Source: an uncultured Lachnospiraceae bacterium (GTDB lineage Bacteria > Bacillota > Clostridia > Lachnospirales > Lachnospiraceae). From it: DNA of 64,000 nt. Below, in pieces: positions 35,933 to 44,698 of the stretch (within the stretch, counting starts at the first letter, position 1; each line of letters opens with the position of its first letter). A model generated the notes under the pieces. The model had not been told where the DNA came from, ran no database searches, and saw nothing but the letters and a program-made list of their open reading frames with translations. Where the stretch lies: NCBI GenBank assembly GCA_900550475.1, contig URSA01000009.1, positions 65,209 through 129,208 on the forward strand, in the 5' to 3' direction. The position numbers were made by a program, and so were the translations under genes.

Positions 35933-36692
35933 GGTAACCTCCTACGGAGAATATATCGATGTGCTGGAGGGGCGCGGGGATGTGATCGTGTTTCGTGGGC
36001 AGGCGAACAGCGATTTTGTGCTGATTCCCTCCGGACTGCGGGGAGAACACATCAAGACGGCGGACAGCCAGATGTTCCGCTTTGTGGACGAGATGAAGCA
36101 TCTGTTCAATTTTGATGAGCTGACCTGTATCGAGATCGCACAGCATTTCGCCCTGCCGACCAGAATGTTGGATTTCTCCTATTCCTATGACGTGGCGTTG
36201 TTCTTTGCCTGTCATGACGCCAAGGGCAGATATGTGGAGAACGACGGCAAGGTTTACATTTTTAACAAGAGCAAATATGAGCGGATGCTCAAGGAGAGAA
36301 GAAAGCTCTCAAGCGAGGTGATCCGCAACAACAAGTTTCTGTACGACTGGCTGCAGCGGTACATCGACAAGGAGCCGACCCTCATGGGGAAGAACGTGGG
36401 TGTGGACATGCCCATTTTTATCGATGCCACCCAGCAGTTTGACCGCCTTTACATGCAAAAAGGTCTGTTCCTGCTCTGGGGAAGGGATGAATGTCCCTTT
36501 GAGGAGATCATGGAGAAGGAGGGACTTTCCCTCTCGGACTTCATCGATACCATTGTGATCAAGGCGGAGGCAAAGCCGCAGATCTTGCGCGCGCTTGCCG
36601 AAAAGCACATCAGCGAGGATGCGCTCTACATGAACGTGGGCAAGATTAAAGAGCTTGTATACACCATCAAGTATGGTAACAGAAAGGGGTGA
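35925..36692 (+). CDS. FRG-domain protein
   Basis: This 255-residue protein has the FRG motif VFRGQANSDFVLIPSG near residue 20, which gives the domain its name, and EIAQHFALPTRMLDFSYSYD near 75, the second conserved block. The function of FRG domains is not known; many occur in accessory or defence regions. Here the start lies inside the end of the ATPase gene (8-base overlap, site AGGAGAGAGG), and the permease follows after four bases. It is therefore embedded in a sugar-transport operon. The start at 35925 is chosen for that ribosome site. Confidence 0.85.
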   Translation: MCKVTSYGEYIDVLEGRGDVIVFRGQANSDFVLIPSGLRGEHIKTADSQMFRFVDEMKHLFNFDELTCIEIAQHFALPTRMLDFSYSYDVALFFACHDAKGRYVENDGKVYIFNKSKYERMLKERRKLSSEVIRNNKFLYDWLQRYIDKEPTLMGKNVGVDMPIFIDATQQFDRLYMQKGLFLLWGRDECPFEEIMEKEGLSLSDFIDTIVIKAEAKPQILRALAEKHISEDALYMNVGKIKELVYTIKYGNRKG

Positions 36693-36696
36693 TCAC

Positions 36697-37590
36697 ATGA
36701 CGAAAAAGAACAGCTTGAAGAGCTGGCTGTATCTGCTTCCGGCAATTCTGTTTTTGGGATTTTTCATGGTATATCCTCTGGTTGACGTTTTTGTTTACTC
36801 CCTCGAGGAGGGGTATAACTTTGCCTCCCAGAGCTACTACGACACCGGATTTTACAATTTTTCCTATGTGCTGCATGATGTGTATTTTCTGCAGGCGGTG
36901 AAAAACACGTTTCTCATGGTGATCATCACGGTGCCGCTCTCCACGGGGATCGCGCTTCTGATCTCCCTGGCGTTAAGCTCCATAAAGCCGCTTAGAAAGC
37001 TGTACCAGACGGTTTTCTTTCTTCCCTATGTGACCAACACGCTGGCGGTGGGTCTGGTGTTTATGATCCTGTTCAAGAAAACGGCGTACACGGACGGACT
37101 GGTGAACCTTCTGATCGGCTGGTTCGGCGCGCCCTCCGTGGATTTTATTGACGGACCATACTGGGCAAAGATGTTTGTCATGTGCTTTTATATCATCTGG
37201 GTAGTCATGCCCTTTAAGATCCTTCTGCTCACCAGCGCGCTTTTGTCGGTGAACCAGAACTATTACAATGCAGCCCGGGTGGACGGTACATCCGCTTTCC
37301 GCATCTTTACGCGGATCACGCTGCCCATGATTTCCCCCACGCTGTTCTATCTGATCATCACAGGCTTCATCGGCGCCTTCAAGGAGTACAGCGATGCGGT
37401 GGCGCTGTTCGGCACGGATCTGAATGCGGCGGGCATGAATACCATCGTGGGTTATGTGTACGATATGCTCTACGGGGACAGCGGCGGATATCCCTCCTAC
37501 GCCTCCGCAGCGGCGATCATTCTGTTTGTCATTGTGCTGACCATCACCTGCATCAACCTGATGGTGAGCAGGGAACACACCTATTATTGA
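36697..37590 (+). CDS. Sugar ABC transporter permease, UgpA/MalF type
   Basis: The permease has 297 residues, six predicted membrane segments and the ATPase-contact loop NAARVDGTSAFRIF near residue 205. GAAAGGGGTGAT precedes the ATG at 36697. It should form the channel with the next gene product. The substrate is unknown. Confidence 0.92.
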   Translation: MTKKNSLKSWLYLLPAILFLGFFMVYPLVDVFVYSLEEGYNFASQSYYDTGFYNFSYVLHDVYFLQAVKNTFLMVIITVPLSTGIALLISLALSSIKPLRKLYQTVFFLPYVTNTLAVGLVFMILFKKTAYTDGLVNLLIGWFGAPSVDFIDGPYWAKMFVMCFYIIWVVMPFKILLLTSALLSVNQNYYNAARVDGTSAFRIFTRITLPMISPTLFYLIITGFIGAFKEYSDAVALFGTDLNAAGMNTIVGYVYDMLYGDSGGYPSYASAAAIILFVIVLTITCINLMVSREHTYY

Positions 37591-37614
37591 CGGAGCGGAA
37601 GGGCGGGAAACCTT

Positions 37615-38499
37615 ATGAAAAAAAGTCAAAGACAAGTGGATTATACAAGAGTGAAGAGAACGGCGGATGCAAAAAGAAGAGGGGTGCATGGGGTGATCTA
37701 TGTGCTGCTTTCCCTCTGGGCGCTGATCGTGCTGTTTCCCTTTTACTGGATGATACTGACCTCGTTGAAGGGGTATGGGGAATACAACTCCGAATACATT
37801 CCGAAGTTTTTCACCGCATCCCCCACGTTCCAGAATTATGCGGATGCCTTCCGCACGGTGCCTCTGGTGCGTTATCTGACGAATACGCTGATCTTCACCG
37901 TGCTTACCACGGCGATCATGCTGGTGGTTATCACGCTGGCGGCGTATGCGTTTGCAAGGCTAGAGTTCAAGGGAAAGAATGCGGTGTTCACCCTGTTTCT
38001 GTCCCTGATGATGATTCCCAACGAGCTGGTGGTCATCACCAACTTTACCACCATCACCAATCTGAATATGCGCAACACCTTCTGGGGACTGATCCTCCCC
38101 TCCGTCACCTCGGTTTTCTACATCTATCTTTTAAAGGAAAACTTTTCGCAGGTGCCGGACGCTTTGTACTATGCGGCGAAGGTGGACGGAACCTCGGATC
38201 TGAAATATCTGTGGAAGGTGATGATCCCCATGTGCAAGCCCACCATGATCACTATCGGGATCCTGAAGGTGATCGAGTGCTGGAACTCGTATGTGTGGCC
38301 CCGCCTGATCACGGATGATGAAAACTATTATCTGGTTTCCAACGGAATCCAGGAGATCAGGGAGAACGGCTTCGGCCGTGAAAACATTCCCGCCATGATG
38401 GCGGCGGTGGTGGTGATCTCCCTCCCGCTCATCATACTGTTTCTGGTGTTCCGTGAAAAGATCATGTCGGGTGTTTCAAGAGGAGGAACAAAGGGTTGA
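37615..38499 (+). CDS. Sugar ABC transporter permease, UgpE/MalG type
   Basis: This 294-residue permease has a basic N-terminus, six predicted membrane segments and the loop YAAKVDGTSDLKYLW near residue 185. It lies 24 bases after its partner. Its stop overlaps the TTG start of the binding-protein gene (TTGA), so the three are tightly coupled. The open frame at 37587-38318 is a shadow of this gene. Confidence 0.92.
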   Translation: MKKSQRQVDYTRVKRTADAKRRGVHGVIYVLLSLWALIVLFPFYWMILTSLKGYGEYNSEYIPKFFTASPTFQNYADAFRTVPLVRYLTNTLIFTVLTTAIMLVVITLAAYAFARLEFKGKNAVFTLFLSLMMIPNELVVITNFTTITNLNMRNTFWGLILPSVTSVFYIYLLKENFSQVPDALYYAAKVDGTSDLKYLWKVMIPMCKPTMITIGILKVIECWNSYVWPRLITDDENYYLVSNGIQEIRENGFGRENIPAMMAAVVVISLPLIILFLVFREKIMSGVSRGGTKG

Positions 38500-40091
38500 G
38501 AGAAGGAAGAAAATGTTTGCTGCCGCTTTTTGTTTCGGTGGTGCTTATGCTGTTTCTGACCGGCTGCCACGGCTCCAAGGGAAAGGATCCCTTTCAGGTG
38601 CCGGAGTCCTTTGACGAGTCGGCATCCTGTGAGATCACCTTCTGGGCGAAGAACGACACCAACAAGACGCAGACGGCGATCTATGAGCAGGCGATTGCGG
38701 ATTTTGAGCGGATCTACCCCAACATCAAGGTGAATCTGAGACTCTATACCAATTACGGAGACATTTATAATGATGTGATCACCAACATTGCGACGGACAC
38801 CACGCCCAATGTGTGCATCACCTACCCCGACCACATCGCCACCTACATGACAGGCGAGAATGTGGTGGTTCCGTTGAACGAGCTGATGGCGGATCCCCGG
38901 TACGGGCTTGGGGGGAGCGCACTGCGGTTCGACGGCGTTACCGGGGAGCAGGTGATCGACCGTTTCTTAAGCGAGGGTGTCATTGACGGAAAGCATTATG
39001 CACTGCCCTTCATGCGCTCCACGGAGGCGTGCTATGTGAATAAGACCTATGTGGAAGCGCTAGGCTACACCCTGCCGGAGGTGCTCACATGGGATTTTGT
39101 TTGGGAAGTGTCCGAGGCGGCGATGAAAACGGATGCGGACGGCAATTTTCTGGTGAACGGACAGAATGTGCTGATCCCGTTCATCTATAAGTCCACCGAC
39201 AATATGATGATCCAGATGCTTGCCCAGAGCGGCGGTGATTACTCCGATGAGAACGGCGACATTCTGCTGTTCAACGACAAGACGAAGGAGTTTTTGTTCA
39301 CGGTTGCGGAGCACGGAAGGACGAAGGCGTTCTCTACCTTCAAGATCTCCAGCTACCCCGCCAATTTCCTGAACGCGGGACAGTGTATCTTTGCGGTGGA
39401 CTCCACGGCCGGCGCAACATGGATGGGAACGGACGCGCCCCTCTCGGATATCAGCGCGGACAAGCTGGTGCGCTTTGAGACGGAGGTCAGGATGGTTCCT
39501 CAGTTTGACCCGGAGCATCCCATGATGATCTCGCAGGGGCCTTCCATCTGTATTTTCAACAAGAGCGACGATCAGGAGGTGCTGGCATCATGGCTCTTTG
39601 CCCAGTACCTGCTCACAAACGACGTTCAGATCGCCTACGCGGAGACCGAGGGTTATCTCCCCGTGACCAGTAAGGCGCAGGAATCCACGGAATATCTGGA
39701 TTATCTGTCGAGAGCGGGGGAGGACAACAAGGAGCATTATGAGATCAAGATCAAGGCATCCGAGCTTCTGATGGACAATATCGACAATACCTTTGTGACG
39801 CCGGTGTTCAACGGCTCGGCATCCCTAAGGGATGCGGCGGGGCAGCTCATCGAGTCCACGGTGAAGTCCGTCCGTAGAAAGGAAACGGTGGATGAGGCAT
39901 ATATGGACAAGCTCTTTGCGGACGTAAGCTCCCTGTACCGTCTGGGACAGGCGGGGGGCGCTTCCATGGGAAAGAAGGATCTTGGCCCCCTGCCCGCCAC
40001 GGCAAAGCTGCTTCTTGCGGCACTTGCCCTCACATGGGTGGGAATCGGCGCCTACGTGCTGCTTGCCCGGCTCCGCAAGAAGAAAATGTAA
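38496..40091 (+). CDS. Sugar ABC transporter substrate-binding protein with C-terminal membrane segment
   Basis: This 531-residue binding protein of the UgpB/MalE class has a signal peptide ending in the lipobox LTGC near residue 22. After the binding domain it carries a predicted membrane helix (LLLAALALTWVGIGAYVLL) and a basic tail RLRKKKM at the very end, so it could be anchored at both ends. That is unusual for this class. The start is a TTG at 38496, with AGGAGG nine bases upstream, overlapping the permease stop. It is the last gene of the operon. Confidence 0.87.
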   Translation: MREGRKCLLPLFVSVVLMLFLTGCHGSKGKDPFQVPESFDESASCEITFWAKNDTNKTQTAIYEQAIADFERIYPNIKVNLRLYTNYGDIYNDVITNIATDTTPNVCITYPDHIATYMTGENVVVPLNELMADPRYGLGGSALRFDGVTGEQVIDRFLSEGVIDGKHYALPFMRSTEACYVNKTYVEALGYTLPEVLTWDFVWEVSEAAMKTDADGNFLVNGQNVLIPFIYKSTDNMMIQMLAQSGGDYSDENGDILLFNDKTKEFLFTVAEHGRTKAFSTFKISSYPANFLNAGQCIFAVDSTAGATWMGTDAPLSDISADKLVRFETEVRMVPQFDPEHPMMISQGPSICIFNKSDDQEVLASWLFAQYLLTNDVQIAYAETEGYLPVTSKAQESTEYLDYLSRAGEDNKEHYEIKIKASELLMDNIDNTFVTPVFNGSASLRDAAGQLIESTVKSVRRKETVDEAYMDKLFADVSSLYRLGQAGGASMGKKDLGPLPATAKLLLAALALTWVGIGAYVLLARLRKKKM

Positions 40092-40118
40092 AAAATGAAA
40101 AAAAAATTTCAAAAAACA

Positions 40119-40147
40119 TTGATTTATTTTGTTATGTTGAGTAAACT
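40119..40147 (+). promoter_or_regulatory. Promoter of the 40216 lipoprotein gene
   Basis: TTGATT and TAAACT are separated by 17 bases within an A/T-rich stretch. Confidence 0.45.
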
Positions 40148-40215
40148 TAGAACGTATTCGGACGATGGGTTCCATGGGGGAGCTCATAAGGAGCCGGAGA
40201 AGAGGAGAATGTATT

Positions 40216-40944
40216 ATGAAGAGAGTAGTAGCATTTATGTTGGCGGCAATGCTGACGATGTCACTGGTTGGTTGTGGTTCTAAGCCTGCAAACTCAGGGG
40301 ATGATGCGAAGTCCGAGGGTGTTATGACCTATGCGGAGTACATGGCAGCAGATGTGGATACCCAGGTTGTGATCGAGGCATATGTTCAGGCAAAGCAGTC
40401 CTGGTGGGAGGATCAGGCAACCGTTTATGCACAGGATAAGGACGGCGCTTACTTCCTTTACAACATGGCTTGCTCACAGGAAGATTACGACAAGCTGGTA
40501 CAGGGTACCAAGATCAAGGTAACCGGTTACAAGTCCGAGTGGTCCGGCGAGATCGAGATCATCGACGCTACCTTTGAGATCGAGGATGGCAGCTACATTG
40601 CAAAGGCACTGGATGTGACAGACCTTCTGGGAACCGATGACCTGATCAAGCATCAGAATGAGTTCGTTGCATTCAACGGCATGACGGTTGAGGATTCCGG
40701 CGACGGCGCAGCATACCTTTACAAGTGGGACGGCTCCGGCTCTGACGGAGACGACCTGTACTTCAAGGTTTCCCTGAACGGCCAGACCTACAGCTTCACG
40801 GTGGAGTCCTATCTGTGCGACAACACCACCGATGTATACGCAGCAGTAAAGAACCTGAAGGTTGGCGATGTGATCGATATGGAAGGCTTCCTGTACTGGT
40901 ATGAGGGCGTAAACCCCCACATCACTTCCGTTACCGTAAAGTAA
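40216..40944 (+). CDS. Lipoprotein of unknown function with OB-fold-like repeats
   Basis: This 242-residue lipoprotein has MKRVVAFMLAAMLTMSLVG followed by Cys at the lipobox. The mature part appears to hold two similar beta-rich units (VVIEAYVQAKQSWWEDQAT ... GTKIKVTGYKSEWSGEIEI and EFVAFNGMTVEDSG ... VGDVIDMEGFLYWYEGVNP) that resemble OB folds of surface lipoproteins. The ligand is unknown. AGAGGAGAAT precedes the ATG. It is monocistronic, between a promoter and a strong terminator. Confidence 0.7.
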   Translation: MKRVVAFMLAAMLTMSLVGCGSKPANSGDDAKSEGVMTYAEYMAADVDTQVVIEAYVQAKQSWWEDQATVYAQDKDGAYFLYNMACSQEDYDKLVQGTKIKVTGYKSEWSGEIEIIDATFEIEDGSYIAKALDVTDLLGTDDLIKHQNEFVAFNGMTVEDSGDGAAYLYKWDGSGSDGDDLYFKVSLNGQTYSFTVESYLCDNTTDVYAAVKNLKVGDVIDMEGFLYWYEGVNPHITSVTVK

Positions 40945-40977
40945 TTCTGCACCAAAACAGAATATAGAGTGAATCGG

Positions 40978-41018
40978 ACTGCCGCTTTCGGATGCTTATG
41001 CACGAAGCGGCAGTTTTT
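40978..41018 (+). terminator. Rho-independent terminator
   Basis: ACTGCCGCTTTCG pairs with CGAAGCGGCAGT, followed by TTTTT. Confidence 0.88.
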
Positions 41019-41048
41019 GATAAACCTTGCATGCAGGATTCTTTTTTA

Positions 41049-41077
41049 TTGCACTTTTCTACTCAAAGTGGTATATT
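41049..41077 (+). promoter_or_regulatory. Promoter of the amino-acid ABC operon
   Basis: TTGCAC and TATATT are separated by 17 bases, about 55 bases before the start codon. Confidence 0.65.
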
Positions 41078-41131
41078 ATGCAGGTAAAATGTATGAAACA
41101 TACATTGCCATTACATAAGGAGGAGATTATG

Positions 41132-41980
41132 ATGAAAAAATTTATGGCACTCGGACTTGCAGTGGTACTGGCTGCTGCAGCACTTACCGGCTGCGGAAAC
41201 AGCGCGGCAAAGAAGACGGTGAAAGTGATCGACGTGAATCTGACCGATGAGGAGTACGCATTCGGTGTGGATAAGACACAGCCGGAGCTTTTGGATTCCG
41301 TGAACGCATTCATTAAGGAGATCAAGGAGAACGGAACCTTTGATGAAATCTGTAACCACTATTTCGGCGACGGCACTCCGGTAGCGGTTACCTCCGCAGC
41401 GCTTGACGACAGTAAGGATCAGCTTCTGGTGGCAACCAACGCAGCATTCGAGCCCTTCGAGTACATGCAGGGCGAGAGCTACTACGGAATTGATATGGAG
41501 ATCGCAGCCGCACTGGCACAGTATCTGGGCAAGGAGCTTGTGATCCAGAACATGGATTTCGATGCAGTCTGCCTGTCCGTAGGTCAGCAGAAATGTGATA
41601 TCGCAATGGCGGGACTGACCGTGAGAGAGGACAGAAAAGAGTATGTGAACTTCTCTGATTCCTATTACAGCGCATCCCAGAAACTGATCGTACTTTCCGA
41701 CGACACCGAGTTTGACAGCTGCAAGACGGCGGATGATGTTGCCGCACTTCTGGCTGCAAAGGATGCAAGCGTGAAGGTTGGCGTACAGACCGGAACCACA
41801 GGCCAGCTTTATGTGGAAGGTGATGCGGAATGGGGCTTCCCGGGACTTGCCGCAGAGGGCGTCGGCTATAAGAACGGTTCCCTTGCCGTACAGGATCTTC
41901 TGAACGGAAATATCCAGTATGTGATCATTGACTCCGCACCTGCAACCTGCATCACTGAGGCGATCAACAAGATGCAGTAA
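41132..41980 (+). CDS. Amino-acid ABC transporter binding lipoprotein, apparently permuted
   Basis: This 282-residue cluster-3 binding protein has a signal peptide with lipobox LTGC. The first 70 mature residues (EEYAFGVDKTQPELLDSVNA, then FIKEIKENGTFDEICNHYFG) look like the segment that normally ends such proteins. The usual N-terminal start follows (DQLLVATNAAFEPFEY, GIDMEIAAALAQYLG), and the protein stops at VIIDSAPATCITEAINKMQ, where that end segment is expected. It is thus probably circularly permuted. The ATG at 41132 is eight bases after AGGAGG. It should bind a polar amino acid for the permease and ATPase that follow. Confidence 0.85.
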   Translation: MKKFMALGLAVVLAAAALTGCGNSAAKKTVKVIDVNLTDEEYAFGVDKTQPELLDSVNAFIKEIKENGTFDEICNHYFGDGTPVAVTSAALDDSKDQLLVATNAAFEPFEYMQGESYYGIDMEIAAALAQYLGKELVIQNMDFDAVCLSVGQQKCDIAMAGLTVREDRKEYVNFSDSYYSASQKLIVLSDDTEFDSCKTADDVAALLAAKDASVKVGVQTGTTGQLYVEGDAEWGFPGLAAEGVGYKNGSLAVQDLLNGNIQYVIIDSAPATCITEAINKMQ

Positions 41981-42008
41981 GCGGAAGCTAAGCTGAAATG
42001 AGGTCTAC

Positions 42009-42719
42009 ATGGGCAATTTTGAACAGAAAGTAAATAAGTTCATAGAAATTTTTATCGAACAGAATGGCTATGTAAAGGTGTTGGAAGGGTTGAAAAATAC
42101 CCTTCTGATCGCCGTTCTGGGACTTTTGATCGGTATTCTGATCGGAACGCTGATCGCAACTGTCAGGGTGATTCCCAAGTACAAGGTGCTGCCGCGGGTT
42201 CTTAACGCGATCTGCAGCGTGTACGTGGGGCTTTTCAGAGGTACGCCCATGGTGGTGCAGCTTCTGGTATTCTATTACGTCATGCTGCCGCTGACGGGAA
42301 TCAAGATGACCGGTGTGCAGGTCTCCATTATGGTGTTCGGCTTAAACAGCGCCGCCTATATTTCCGAGATCATGCGAAGCGGTATCCAGTCCGTGGACGC
42401 CGGGCAGATGGAGGCGGGACGCGCGGTGGGACTGAGCTTTTCCACCACCATGATGAAGATTGTGATTCCCCAGGCGGTGAAGAATATCCTTCCCACGCTG
42501 GGAAATGAGTTCATTGCCCTGATCAAGGAGACCTCGGTGGTCAGCTTTGTGGGAGCGGCGGATCTCTATGTGGCGTTCAGCTATATCGGCAGCAACAGCT
42601 ACGAGTTCATGGTGCCCTATCTGGTGATGGCAGCCATTTACATCGTGATCGTTCTGTTGATCAGCGCAGGAATCAAATTGATGGAAAGGAGCCTGAGAAA
42701 AAGTGATAGACGTCATTAA
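42009..42719 (+). CDS. Amino-acid ABC transporter permease
   Basis: This 236-residue permease of the HisM/GlnP family has about five membrane segments. It shows LEGLKNTLLIAVLGLLIG at the start, FRGTPMVVQLLVFYY near residue 77 and the ATPase-contact loop EAGRAVGLSFSTTM near 137. It is 28 bases behind the binding protein, and its end overlaps the ATPase start by 17 bases. Confidence 0.93.
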   Translation: MGNFEQKVNKFIEIFIEQNGYVKVLEGLKNTLLIAVLGLLIGILIGTLIATVRVIPKYKVLPRVLNAICSVYVGLFRGTPMVVQLLVFYYVMLPLTGIKMTGVQVSIMVFGLNSAAYISEIMRSGIQSVDAGQMEAGRAVGLSFSTTMMKIVIPQAVKNILPTLGNEFIALIKETSVVSFVGAADLYVAFSYIGSNSYEFMVPYLVMAAIYIVIVLLISAGIKLMERSLRKSDRRH

Positions 42720-43536
42720 TCTCGAAAAACATTTCGGGGATAACAAAATCCTAAAAGGCATAAACGTCACCATCGAAAAGGGCGATATCGTGGTTGTGAT
42801 CGGCCCCTCCGGCTCCGGGAAAAGTACCTTTCTGCGCTGCTTGAACTGTATGGAGGATCCCACCGGCGGACAGATCATTTTCAACGGTGTGGACATTGCG
42901 GATATGAAGGTTGACATCAATGTGCACAGAAGGCACATGGGAATGGTGTTCCAGCACTTCAATCTGTTCCAGAACAAGACGGTGCTGCAGAATATCATGC
43001 TGGCGCCGGTGTATGTGCAGTGTCAGGAGCTGCGGAAGGCAAAGCGGAAGAACGCCTTGATCGGCTTTACCAATCTGTTCCGGGGAAAGGCAGCCAAGAA
43101 GCAGCCCATTCCCATCACCACCACAAAGGCGGAGATCAAGAAGAATGCGCGGGAAAATGCCATGCAGCTTTTGGAGCGCATCGGACTGCAGGATAAGGCG
43201 GATGTATATCCCTCCACGCTCTCCGGCGGTCAGAAGCAGAGAGTGGCGATTGTGCGCTCCCTTGCCATGAATCCCGATGTGATCCTGTTCGACGAGCCGA
43301 CCAGCGCGTTGGATCCGGAGATGGTGGGCGAGGTGCTGGATCTGATGAAGGCGCTTGCGAAGGACGGCATGACCATGATCATCGTCACCCATGAGATGGG
43401 ATTTGCAAAGGAAGTGGCGAACCGGGTGATCTTCATTGACGACGGGCAGATTCTGGAGAGCGCGCCTCCCGCCGAATTTTTCGGAAAACCCAAGAACCCC
43501 AGACTGCGGGAATTTCTTTCCAAGGTTCTGGCGTAA
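42703..43536 (+). CDS. Amino-acid ABC transporter ATPase, GlnQ type, with basic insertion
   Basis: The ATPase has 277 residues, about 35 more than usual. Walker A is GPSGSGKST near residue 32, the signature LSGGQKQRVAIVRS, Walker B VILFDEPTSALDPE and the H-loop IVTHEMGFAKE. Between the Q-loop region (GMVFQHFNLF) and the signature lies an extra basic stretch (RKAKRKNALIGFTNLFRGKA and on), where normal GlnQ proteins have only a short helix. The start is a GTG at 42703 behind AAGGAG. It closes the amino-acid uptake operon. Confidence 0.93.
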   Translation: MIDVINLEKHFGDNKILKGINVTIEKGDIVVVIGPSGSGKSTFLRCLNCMEDPTGGQIIFNGVDIADMKVDINVHRRHMGMVFQHFNLFQNKTVLQNIMLAPVYVQCQELRKAKRKNALIGFTNLFRGKAAKKQPIPITTTKAEIKKNARENAMQLLERIGLQDKADVYPSTLSGGQKQRVAIVRSLAMNPDVILFDEPTSALDPEMVGEVLDLMKALAKDGMTMIIVTHEMGFAKEVANRVIFIDDGQILESAPPAEFFGKPKNPRLREFLSKVLA

Positions 43537-43562
43537 AAGATGTGGTTTTTTCGTAAAAACAG

Positions 43563-43591
43563 TTGAATCATAAGTGCTTTGATGCTACAAT
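43563..43591 (+). promoter_or_regulatory. Promoter of the DegV gene
   Basis: TTGAAT and TACAAT are separated by 17 bases, about 65 bases before the start codon. Confidence 0.65.
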
Positions 43592-43654
43592 ATGTAGAAA
43601 AGAAACCTTAGAAAGCAGTATTTAAAACTACATGAAGCGGAGAGGAAAAGTCTT

Positions 43655-44542
43655 ATGAGCAAGTATATCATTAGCTGTTGTTCCACGGCTGATTTGTCCA
43701 AGGAGCATTTTGAGAAGATCGATGTAAAATATATTTATTTCCACTACGAGATCGACGGCGTGCAGTACCCGGACGATCTTGGGCAGACCATCCCCTTTGA
43801 GGAGTTTTACCAGAGGATGGCAAGCGGATCGGAGACCAAGACCTCCCAGATCAACGCAGAGGAGTTTACAGCGTATTTTGAGCCGTTTTTGAAGGAAGGC
43901 TACGACATTCTCCATGTGTGCCTTTCCTCCGGTCTGTCGGGCGTGATCAATTCCGCAACCATCGCGAGGGATGCGCTTCTGGAGGAGTATCCGGACAGAA
44001 AGTTCTATGTGGTGGATTCCTTAGGCGCTTCCTCCGGCTACGGTCTTATCATGGACACGCTGGCAGGCATGAGAGAGCAGGGCGTTTCCATCGATGAACT
44101 GTATAGCTGGATCGAGGAGCATAAGCTGGAGCTGCATCACTGGTTTTTCTCCACGGATCTGTCCTTCTATGTGAAGGGTGGCAGAATTTCCAAGACCTCC
44201 GGCACCATTGGTACGATCCTGAATATCTGTCCGCTCCTGAATATGGACAATCTGGGCCGGCTGATCCCCCGTTTCAAGATCCGGGGCAAGAAAAAGGTGA
44301 TTCAGGAGATCGTAAAGAAGATGGAGGAGAATGCACAGGACGGGCTCGATTATTCCGGCAAGTGCTTTATCTCCCAGTCAGCCTGCTATGAGGATGCCCG
44401 TGCAGTGGCAGATCTGGTAGAGGCTAAGTTCCCCAAGCTGAACGGCAAGGTGGAGATCAATTATGTGGGAACTACCATCGGAAGCCACACAGGACCCGGA
44501 ACCGTTGCATTGTTTTTCTGGGGAAAGAAGAGAGAGGACTAA
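43655..44542 (+). CDS. DegV-family fatty-acid-binding protein
   Basis: This 295-residue cytoplasmic protein has the DegV layout: an N-terminal domain with ETKTSQINAEEF near residue 60 and HVCLSSGLSGVINSA near 90, and a C-terminal domain with DLSFYVKGGRISKTSG and ICPLLNMDNLGRL. DegV/FakB proteins bind fatty acids and present them to the FakA kinase; no fakA is seen here. The final HTGPGTVALFFWGK is typical. It stands alone between a promoter and a terminator. Confidence 0.93.
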   Translation: MSKYIISCCSTADLSKEHFEKIDVKYIYFHYEIDGVQYPDDLGQTIPFEEFYQRMASGSETKTSQINAEEFTAYFEPFLKEGYDILHVCLSSGLSGVINSATIARDALLEEYPDRKFYVVDSLGASSGYGLIMDTLAGMREQGVSIDELYSWIEEHKLELHHWFFSTDLSFYVKGGRISKTSGTIGTILNICPLLNMDNLGRLIPRFKIRGKKKVIQEIVKKMEENAQDGLDYSGKCFISQSACYEDARAVADLVEAKFPKLNGKVEINYVGTTIGSHTGPGTVALFFWGKKRED

Positions 44543-44552
44543 AACGGAAATG

Positions 44553-44588
44553 ATCCCCGCAGGCACGATTTATGCCTGCGGGATTTTT
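44553..44588 (+). terminator. Rho-independent terminator
   Basis: ATCCCCGCAGGCA pairs with TGCCTGCGGGAT around a 7-base loop, followed by TTTTT. Confidence 0.9.
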
Positions 44589-44595
44589 GACATTA

Positions 44596-44624
44596 TGGAC
44601 AATTATACCCAAATTTGATATGAT
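44596..44624 (+). promoter_or_regulatory. Promoter of the MMPL/GLUG operon
   Basis: TGGACA and TATGAT are separated by 17 bases, about 75 bases before the start codon. Confidence 0.5.
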
Positions 44625-44698
44625 GTGTCTCGGGAAAAACAAGCGGCTGCGAAGCAGACATTTGTTTGTATTTGTTTTCAACACAGGAGAAATTTGTT

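Noticed and set aside
37587..38318. Plus-strand open frame of 243 codons overlapping a permease
   Set aside because: It is in another frame than the permease with the EAA loop, and its product is not membrane-like or homologous to anything I know.
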